Under the pieces are notes generated by a model, which saw nothing but the letters and a program-made list of their open reading frames with translations, searched no databases and was not told the DNA's origin. Both the position numbers and the translations under genes were made by a program. This document shows positions 16,227 through 24,200 of a stretch of 64,000 bases of DNA, piece by piece; position 1 is the stretch's first letter, and the number at the start of each line of letters is the position of its first letter. Source of the stretch: CAMLIZ01 sp966212505 (lineage in GTDB: Bacteria > Pseudomonadota > Gammaproteobacteria > Burkholderiales > Burkholderiaceae_C); the NCBI GenBank assembly GCA_966212505.1, contig CBIHRS010000026.1, positions 1 to 64,000 of the forward strand, in the 5' to 3' direction.

Positions 16227-19200
16227 TCAGGCTGCCGCCCTGGCCTTCATCGTCAGGGCCTCGAAGTGGGCCGGGCCTTGCAGCACCGCCACCGGCTCCG
16301 ACCCCTGGCCGATCTGCGGCAGCATCACCGGATGGCCTTCCGGTCCCGGCGTGTACACCTGCACCTGCAGGCTGCGGCCGAAGTCGCGGTTCAGGCGGTT
16401 CACCAGCCACTGGAACGCATGGTCGTCGGGCAGCAGCATGTCGTTGCCCACCTGCGGGAAGGCCTTCTTCAGCTCCGCGCGGTAGCGGCTGGCCAGCTGG
16501 GCATGCTCGCTGCCGTACTGCCGGGTCGCATGCTGCAGCAACGAGATGATCAGGCAGTCCACGCCGTTGCCGCCGCGGTTGGGCGCCGCCGCGATGCCGT
16601 GTCCGTCCAGCCAGGCCCGGGTGCCCGCCATGTTGCGCGCCAGATGGTCGCGGTGATCCTGCGTGGCCATGTCGGCGCGCAGGCGCTGCAGCGGGTCGGA
16701 CGGCTGCACGCTGGCCGCGGTGGCGAAACCCTGGACCGCAGCGGGTGCGCCGCCGGCGCGGCCCGTGTCGGCGCCCCAGCCCGGCAGTTGGCCCAGCACC
16801 CGAACGGCCTGGGTCGCACCGTTGGCATCGAAGCGCGGCGACAGCAGCGGCGTGTGGCCGCCGGGTGCCAGGCCCTTCGGCACGCCGAGGCCGGATGGGG
16901 CCTTCTGCCCCAGCGCCGGTGCCTGCTTGGGTGCCGACGGATCCGAGGTGTCGAAGATCCCCTGGGCCGACAGGCTGCCCCCCGTGTCCAGCGGCTGCCT
17001 GCCCAGCCTGGGCTGCTCGGGCGGCGCCAGCGGCCGCTGCAGCATCGACGCGCGGCGCGACAGCTCGGCGCCGATGGCCGCGCGCGCCTCGGGCCTCAGC
17101 GTCCTGTTGCCGGAGAGCATCTGCAGTTCGGCCAGCGACAGCTGGCGCGCGCTGCTGCGCTCGGGGCTCATCGACGACAGCAGCCCGGCCTTGGGCTTCT
17201 CGCCGTGGAGGGCGCGGCGGGCGGTGTCGTCGGATTCAAGCTGCCGGCGGGCCGTGGCGCGCATCTTCGGATCGCGCAGCTCGGCCTTGAAGCCGTGGTC
17301 CTCGTCGCCGGTGTGGAACATCGCGGCCGACTTGATGCCGCACACGCTCTCCATCACCTGCTGGTAGGCCGACAGCAGCGCCTGGCCCTTCGGGCCGCAG
17401 AAGAAGTCGGCCCGCTCGTCGACGCTGCGGGTCGCGGCCAACGCGCGCCGGGCTTCGTCGAGGTCGGGCATCTCGCGCACGTCGAAGCCCTCCGCCAGGC
17501 TGCGGGCGTGCGGCGCGAACGGATCGGCACCGCCGGCGCTCGCGCCGGGGGCGTAGTGCTTCACATGGTTGGCGACTTCGGCCGCACGCTTGAACGGCTC
17601 GGTGTGGTAGTAGCGCTCGAACGCATTCACCAGGTGCTTGCCGCCGAGCTTGCCGTCGGCCTCGGCCTGCCGGTAGTCGACGTAGCGCTGCAGCGTCTTG
17701 AGGATGGTGTCGTCGCGCGCGAAGTAGGCGTTCTTGATGTCGGGGTGCGCGTCGAGCTGCTTGCGCAGCGCCGGCCCGCCCTCCTGCCGGGCGCGCTCGA
17801 GCAGCTCGCCGATCTGCGGGTAGCGCAGGATCTGGTAGTCGAGGTCGGTGCCGATGATCTCGAGCTGGATGCCGCCCGCGCTGTCGGTGTAGCCGACGCT
17901 GGGCTTGATCATCACCACGCCGGCCGGCGTGGGCACCGGGATCGATGCGCTGACGTTCAGGCCGCTGTTCTTCGTGCGTATCAGGCGCAGGAACTGCTGG
18001 TCGGCCTCGAGCGCACGCACGCCGGGCGACTGGTGCAGCTTGATCTGCAGGCTGGTGCCGTCGGCCTGGTCGAGCACCAGGCCCTGCATCTGGCGCATCA
18101 CCTCCGAGGCATCCATCTTCTCGTCCGGGTTCTTCGCCCCGGCATTGAACTTCTCGACCGCGGCGGTGATGGCCTTGTTGATCGCGATGCCGGTCAGCGG
18201 CGCGCCGCCCTGCGCGGTGAAGGTCATCTGCAGGAAGTTGCCCAGGCGCGCCGGGTTGACCTGCTTGTCGGCATGCTGGAACTGGAACTCGGCTTTCAGC
18301 ATCAGCTGGCCCGCCTCGTTGGCCACCGACACCACGCCGGTGGACTTGTGCCAGTGGCCGAGCACCGCGTTCAGCACGCTGCTGCTGGCGCCGCCCGAGG
18401 CGCTCATGTTCGGAATCGCGCGCCAGCGTCGCCAGGTGGCGCGGTCGTTGAACGGGCCCTTGCTGATCGCGTCATAGGCCTTCATCGGCAGGAAGATGCC
18501 GTCGAGCATGTCGCGCGCGCTCTTGTAGGCCTCGTCGGCCTGCCGGATGGCCTGGCGGTTCTCGTCGGTGTGCAGCGCCGGGTCGCGCCCCATCTCGTGC
18601 TTCAGCACCGACAGGTGCGCGCCGGCGAAGCCGAGCGCGGTGCTCAGGCCGGCGTAGCTGCGGGACACGAACTGCTTCGGGTCCTTCAGTGCCTTGTCCT
18701 TGCCGCCGGGATACGCGCCGCCCCACACCTGCTGGTTGATGCGCTCGAAGGCCTGGTCGCGCCGGTGTTCCAGTGCCTCGCGCTGCGCCTTGACCATCGT
18801 GCGGTCGGGCTTCGACATCATCAGGTCGGCATCGGTCACGAAGCTGGCGTAGGTGTGCGAGAGCGTGCCGAGCGCCTGCGTGGTGCGGTCGAGCTTGGCC
18901 GCATCGGGTTGCGCGACGGCCGCCCGAAGCGACGCGGGCACGTGGTCGCCGTAGTGCTTGCGCTGCGCCGGGTCGAGCCGCAGCGACGGCGGCGGCGTGC
19001 CGGCCAGGCTGTCGCGCACCTGGCGGTAGAGGTGGAACTGCGCCGACTTGTCGGGCGGCTGGGCGTCCACGTCGCGCATCAGGCCGAGGGCGGACTGGAA
19101 GTCCTTCGCATAGTCCACGCTCAGCAGGCGGTGCGGCGGCGCCTCGGTGGCGAAGTTGAACTGCATGCGGTCGATGGTGGCGCCGCCATCGAAATGGCCG

Positions 19201-20855
19201 GCGGCCTCCCAGATCGGCGAATCGCCGTCGGTGCCGTCGCCCGCCCTGAAGTTCACGTTGAAGGCATCCTGCTCGAAAGCGAACCACTTCTCCAGGTCGC
19301 GGTAGGCCGCCGACAGCGGCACCGGTCCACGCGGCCGCGGCATCTGCTGGTGGTTGTCGAGCCGCTCGCGCAGCAGCTGCCCGAATTCGGGATAGGCCGC
19401 CGTCACCAGGTCGGTGAAGCGGGTGTCGCCGGCCTGGGCGTCGAGCATGCCCGCGGCCAGGTGGAGCCTGGCCGACATGAAGCCCTTCTCCATCTTCCCG
19501 TCGCCCAGGTAGGTGGGCAGGCCGGGCGCCGGCATGTAGTTGCGTCCCAGCGCGCGGCCCAGCTTCTCCTGCAGGTGTTGGCGGCCCGTCTCGAACCGGC
19601 GCGCCCTGGGTCCCGCCGAACGGGCCGGCGAACGATTGGCGTCCATGTTGGTCACCAGGCGCATCAGGTCCTTCAGGGTCGACTGCTCGAAGGTCGTGCC
19701 GCCGCGGGTGACGCCGAGCTTGCCCATCAGCGACAGGCCCCAGCCCTTCACGTCCCAGCCGTAGCCGCCCTTCACGTAGGCGCCGTAGCTGGTCCAGAAG
19801 TCGACGTCGGTCTTGCCCTTGCGCTGGCCGGCGGTGTGCACGTTGCCCGGGCCGGGATCGGCCTCCACCTCGGGCGCGCCGCCGGCGGGGTCGTCGTTCA
19901 GGATGGTGCGTTCGTAGCTGCCGCCGATGAAGCCCTGGCCGCCGAGGTAGTTGGCGCCGATCTCGCCCGCCTTGCGGGTCGACACGTAGGCGCCGGGGCG
20001 CGATGCCAGCAGGCCCTCGGCCGCACGGTCCAGCTGCGCCATCTCCTTGTCGACGTAGCTGTCCATCACGTCGCCCGCGGCTGCACTCAGGTGCGCGCGC
20101 TTGAGCTCGTTGAACATCGCGGCCACGCCCAGGTACTGCACGGCCGCCGCACGATGCTCCGCAGGCCGGCCGGGCAGGCTGATCGCGGGTGCCAGCGCGC
20201 CGGAGAGTTCACGCGCCTGGCGCGCGGCCCGCGCGAACTGGTCGCGCACCTTCAGGCCCAGCTGGTCGGGCGGCAGACGGGTGTCGTCGGCCGCGATCGC
20301 GCCGATCGCGCGCAGCGTCTGCCCCAGCCGGCCGTACAGCTGCACCGCCTTCGCGGGTGCATCCGGCGGCGGTGCGGGCAGCGCGTTGGCCAGCGCGCCG
20401 GCGAACTGGCGCAGATGGTCCTTGCGGAGCAGCCCGGTGTCGGGGTCGATCACGGCGCCGGCGACGGCGGATCTGCGGCTGGCGGTGCTGCTGCCGCTGC
20501 TGCCGAGCTGCGCGCTCGCCGCGTCCGATGGCGCCGGCTCCACCGGCTCGAGGTGCGGCAGCGTCACCGGCGCGCCGCCGGGCTCCGGCTGCGGGAAGTA
20601 CGACACGCCCTCGAACTGCGCGCCGCCGCCCGGCGGCGCAGAGCTGCCGGAGTGGGCGGAGCTGTTGGATTGCACCGGGCTCCTGGCCGGCAGCTCCACC
20701 CGGTTCGCGCGGTTGTCGGTGGTGCTGCGCCGCCCCAGGTGGGCGATGCCCGCCAGCTGCTGCCGTATGCCTGCGGTCACCGAGCTTTTTTGGGCAGCCG
20801 GTTCGGTGGAGGTTCCGGCGCCGACGCGGTGGAGGAGGGTGAGGGGGGATTTCAT
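16227..20855 (-). CDS. giant type III effector candidate with C-terminal OTU-like cysteine-protease site
   Basis: 1542 residues from the ATG at 20855 (MKSPLTLLHRVGAG), chosen because GAGG precedes it and because the promoter-like elements at 20990-21052 would start transcription just upstream; a longer frame to 21113 would begin before the promoter. The N-terminal 150 residues are Ser/Pro/Gln-rich. The middle (about 290-1000) mixes helices with Gly/aromatic beta stretches (KGGYGWDVKGWGLSLMGKLG). The C-terminal 115 residues have an OTU/papain-like arrangement: C1434 in GNGVDCLIISLLQHA, an acidic LLPDDHAFQWL segment, and H1530 in VAVLQGPAHFEAL. Deubiquitinase or related protease activity inside a host cell is inferred. 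No signal peptide. I do not recognise the rest. Confidence 0.66.
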   Translation of the reverse strand: MKSPLTLLHRVGAGTSTEPAAQKSSVTAGIRQQLAGIAHLGRRSTTDNRANRVELPARSPVQSNSSAHSGSSAPPGGGAQFEGVSYFPQPEPGGAPVTLPHLEPVEPAPSDAASAQLGSSGSSTASRRSAVAGAVIDPDTGLLRKDHLRQFAGALANALPAPPPDAPAKAVQLYGRLGQTLRAIGAIAADDTRLPPDQLGLKVRDQFARAARQARELSGALAPAISLPGRPAEHRAAAVQYLGVAAMFNELKRAHLSAAAGDVMDSYVDKEMAQLDRAAEGLLASRPGAYVSTRKAGEIGANYLGGQGFIGGSYERTILNDDPAGGAPEVEADPGPGNVHTAGQRKGKTDVDFWTSYGAYVKGGYGWDVKGWGLSLMGKLGVTRGGTTFEQSTLKDLMRLVTNMDANRSPARSAGPRARRFETGRQHLQEKLGRALGRNYMPAPGLPTYLGDGKMEKGFMSARLHLAAGMLDAQAGDTRFTDLVTAAYPEFGQLLRERLDNHQQMPRPRGPVPLSAAYRDLEKWFAFEQDAFNVNFRAGDGTDGDSPIWEAAGHFDGGATIDRMQFNFATEAPPHRLLSVDYAKDFQSALGLMRDVDAQPPDKSAQFHLYRQVRDSLAGTPPPSLRLDPAQRKHYGDHVPASLRAAVAQPDAAKLDRTTQALGTLSHTYASFVTDADLMMSKPDRTMVKAQREALEHRRDQAFERINQQVWGGAYPGGKDKALKDPKQFVSRSYAGLSTALGFAGAHLSVLKHEMGRDPALHTDENRQAIRQADEAYKSARDMLDGIFLPMKAYDAISKGPFNDRATWRRWRAIPNMSASGGASSSVLNAVLGHWHKSTGVVSVANEAGQLMLKAEFQFQHADKQVNPARLGNFLQMTFTAQGGAPLTGIAINKAITAAVEKFNAGAKNPDEKMDASEVMRQMQGLVLDQADGTSLQIKLHQSPGVRALEADQQFLRLIRTKNSGLNVSASIPVPTPAGVVMIKPSVGYTDSAGGIQLEIIGTDLDYQILRYPQIGELLERARQEGGPALRKQLDAHPDIKNAYFARDDTILKTLQRYVDYRQAEADGKLGGKHLVNAFERYYHTEPFKRAAEVANHVKHYAPGASAGGADPFAPHARSLAEGFDVREMPDLDEARRALAATRSVDERADFFCGPKGQALLSAYQQVMESVCGIKSAAMFHTGDEDHGFKAELRDPKMRATARRQLESDDTARRALHGEKPKAGLLSSMSPERSSARQLSLAELQMLSGNRTLRPEARAAIGAELSRRASMLQRPLAPPEQPRLGRQPLDTGGSLSAQGIFDTSDPSAPKQAPALGQKAPSGLGVPKGLAPGGHTPLLSPRFDANGATQAVRVLGQLPGWGADTGRAGGAPAAVQGFATAASVQPSDPLQRLRADMATQDHRDHLARNMAGTRAWLDGHGIAAAPNRGGNGVDCLIISLLQHATRQYGSEHAQLASRYRAELKKAFPQVGNDMLLPDDHAFQWLVNRLNRDFGRSLQVQVYTPGPEGHPVMLPQIGQGSEPVAVLQGPAHFEALTMKARAAA

Positions 20856-20989
20856 GTCCGCCTCGTTCTTGTCCAGACATGCATAGACAACCGCCATCCG
20901 GCGGAAGCGGATCGTTCGCGCATTGTTCTCACCCTTTCCTCGCCTTGCATCAGGCGCATCGCGGTCGTCCCGGACCGCACGGTGCGTCC

Positions 20990-21052
20990 AATCTAGGCAG
21001 CCCCGCCGCCCGGCCGCCGCGGCGGGGCGAAGCGGGAGGGGGTGGACGCGAA
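20990..21052 (-). promoter_or_regulatory. PIP-like pair (16-bp spacer) and -10 for the OTU-like effector
   Basis: On the minus strand TTCGC (21052-21048), N16, TTCGC (21031-21027), then TAGATT at 20995-20990 with a 31-bp gap (one mismatch to YANNRT). The spacer is one base longer than the consensus. Confidence 0.5.
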
Positions 21053-21106
21053 GCACGCGCGCCGCCGTTTTCGCGCTGTTGCAGCTGACGCCCTGCCTCG
21101 GTGCGA

Positions 21107-21131
21107 TTCGCATTCCGGTGGGGCGCTTCGC
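21107..21131 (+). promoter_or_regulatory. PIP/hrpII box of the AvrE-like effector
   Basis: TTCGC (21107) N15 TTCGC (21127), an exact match. The -10 is poor (GATGCT at 21162-21167, 30 bp on, two mismatches to YANNRT). The gene starts at 21213. Confidence 0.72.
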
Positions 21132-21212
21132 CTCGCGATGCCCCGCTCCGGGGCGATCCCCGATGCTGGGCCATTCGTTCGCACGCGCGATTCACTTCGG
21201 GGAGACAAGCAC

Positions 21213-24200
21213 ATGACATCACCACGTATTCCGTCCGGATCATCGGTGCGCGGCCCTGCCGCTTCGAGCTCGTCGTCGTCGCCGGCGCAGACGCGCGGCG
21301 CGGGCTCGCGCCGACAGGCGGGATCGTCGGTGCCGCTGTCGTCGCGTGCCGCGGCCTCGCTGCGCGAAACCGTGATGGGCGAAGCCGAGCCGCCGCATCC
21401 GGGCGCCTCGTTGATGGGCGTGGTGGCGCGCGCCTATCCGCCGCCGGGGTCGGCCGAGAACCCCCACCCGGCACCCGAGACGCCAAGCCGCTGGAACGCG
21501 CAGATGCCGGCGCACGGCGGCGAGGGCCAGGCCCCCGCCGCGCGGCGGGGCGCCTCGGCCCGTCCGGCGCTGCCCACGGTCGCCGAGCACCTGCCGCCCG
21601 GCGAGCTGAGCCGCGCGGCGGCGCGCATGCCTGCGGCCCATACGCCGGCCACCCGGCCCTCGGCTTCGGTGACGCCGATGCCGACGATCGCCGAGCGGCC
21701 CGAGACGCGCGACCGCGTGCGCTACGCGGGACCGGGCCTCTCGGCGATTCCCGAGGAGTCCGCAGCCGATGTGCGCCGCGCCAACCGCGGCGGCCGGCCG
21801 CCTGCCCCGGTGCCGACGCACAGCACGATGGAGGCGATGCGCGGCGGCGGCGCGCGCGAGGATGTGATCACGCTCGGCGGCAACGAGGGCTTCGCGCTGC
21901 GCGACGGCCGCATCTGGGAATGGGGCAACGGCTCGACGGCGATGACGATGCGCCACGACCTCGGCGCGGTGGAGTCGCTGCAGCGCGGCACCAACGGGCA
22001 TGCCTACACGCTCGCCAACAACGAGATCGGCTCGCTGACCGAACCCGCGGGCGCCGCCAATGGCTTTGCGAAGAACATCAACAGCGTGCCCGGCAACAAG
22101 GTCGATTTCGCGATCGCGGCCGGCGGCTCGGCGGTGTGCCTGCACGACGTGCCGCATCCCAACTCGAGCCGGCTCGATCGCCGCCTCAGCTGGGCGCCGA
22201 AGTCCGACCCCGCCGGCACCGCGCCGCGCACGCTCGCGCTGCCGGCCGGCAGCGGCAAGCCCGCCTCGGTGACCTTCGGCCCCGATGGCCAGCTTTACAT
22301 GCTCGATCAGCACGGCGAGGCCTGGCATGCCGATCCGGCCGAGGTGCATGAGCACGGCGCCGGCCGCTGGCGCCGCATGGATGTGCCGCCAGGCACGCGC
22401 TTCTCGAAGCTCACCACCGAGGCCGACCGCACGGTGCTGGCGCACGATGCCAGCGGCAACGCCAACCAGTCGGACAGCCCGCTCGCCCATGGCGAGCCGC
22501 GGCTGCAGCCGGACGATCCGGCGCTGCACCAGTGGGCGCTGGGCACCAGCGGCCAATGGAAGCCGCACCGCCCGGACCAGCCCAACAGCCTGGAGGCGTC
22601 GTATGGGCAGTTCCGCGACGGGCCGATGCGCACCTCGAACACCACGCTCGCGATGCCGTGGCTGCCCGGCGCCAAGCATGCGAACAAGAAGGGCATGAGC
22701 TTCTTCGAGCGCAAGACGGCGATGTTCCGCAGCACCGATCGCATGCAGGTGGGCGATGGTCCGCAGCGTGCGCCGCAGGGGGTGCTCGAGGCGTGGAATT
22801 CGTTCTACCGCAGCCACCTCGGAACCCAGACGATGCGCGGCGCCAACAACGCCGCGGTGCGCGAACAGCTGGAGCTCGGCAACGCCTACCTGTCGCGCGC
22901 CGATGCCGGCTTCAGGGCGCCGCCGGCCGGCGAGGGGGCAGCGGACCCGCACGCCGCATTGCGCCAGGCGGTGGGCAGCCGCATCGTCGGCAACGCGGGC
23001 ACCGCGCTCGACCGGATCGAGAAGGCCCTGGGCCTGATGGACGACCAGGGCCGCGCGGTGGATGCCAACACCTATGCGCAGAACCCGCACTACAAGAAGT
23101 TCAACGCCGCACCGCCCGAAGGCGGCAGCATGGTGCAGAACGTCGGCTCCTGGCTCACCGGCCGCCGCCACAGCGACCTGCGCACCAACGACAACGTGCT
23201 GTTCCAGCTGCGGCAGCAGGCCGACAAGCTGTTCGCGCACAGCGGCGACGAGCGCGCGCAGGCGCTGGTGGCCCGCCTCGACGACCTGATCGACAACAAG
23301 CGGCTGAAGTTCTCGGCCAACGAATGGCCCGGGCGCGAGGACCCGGCGCATGCCTTCGTGTCGATCCAGCTCGGCAAGATCGCGCATGACCTCGGCGTGG
23401 GCTTCGAGGCGGTCGACCAGGTCAACCAGCGGCTGGCGTCGCACGAAGGGGCCGAGGCCCGCCACCAGGCGCGCACCGCGGACGTGGTCGCCGGCTATGC
23501 GTTGGACCAGGCCAGGCGGCTCGACAACCCGAAGGACATGCACGGCGGCGCGTTCAACGCGCAGTTCAACCGCTACAGCAGCCTGCAGGCCTACACCGAT
23601 GGCATGGAGCGCAGCGACATCGACAAGCAGATGGGCAAGGACGTGAAGGCGCTGGCGGCGTTGCCGGTGCCCGACCGTGCCGTCACGCATCTCGGCGATG
23701 CGCACTTCGATGACCTGAAGGCCGCCTACCGCGACAACTCGCAGGCCTGCGTCGAGCGGCTGGAGCGGGCGCTCGGGCTCGAGGGTGCATGGCAGCAGCA
23801 GGCCGCCGGCGACCCCGCGGCCCGCCGGCCCGATGCCGCATTCAATGCGCTGAAGCAGCCGGACCACTTGGTGTGGAGCCAGTCGAACGTGCTGTACCAG
23901 CTGCTCGACCGGCGCATGGCCGCGCTGCACGGCAGCCGCGCGCAACCGCCCGGTGCCCATCCACCGGACCAGCATGATCCGGAAGGCGGGATGCCGTTGA
24001 CCGAGCTGGCCGGCAGCGTGCCGCATCCGCTCGAAGCAGGCGAGGCCGCCGCCAAGGATGGCGAGATCACTGCGCGGCTGCGCCACCTGCTCGAACGCGG
24101 CGTGTTCCTGCCGGCGGAACCTGGTGCGAGCTGGCACACCGGCGTCGGCACCCACCAGGACGCCAAGCCCAGGTCGTGGCTCGAATGGGCCGGCTCGTTC

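Larger units (their letters stand above)
20856..21212. promoter_or_regulatory. 357-bp divergent promoter region between two giant effector genes
   Basis: No gene is supported here. The region holds a spacer-variant PIP pair facing left (21052-21027) and a canonical PIP box facing right (21107-21131), so both effectors appear to be under HrpB control. The remainder is GC-rich leader sequence. Confidence 0.65.

Noticed and set aside
15753..20996. 1747-codon plus-strand frame opposite the OTU-like effector
   Set aside because: Low-complexity composition (Arg/His/Val/Gln) and it also runs through hpaB out of frame. It is a shadow of the minus-strand gene.
20856..21113. N-terminal extension of the OTU-like effector to an ATG at 21113
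   Set aside because: It would cross its own promoter-like elements, has atypical composition, and the ATG at 20855 has a better ribosome site.
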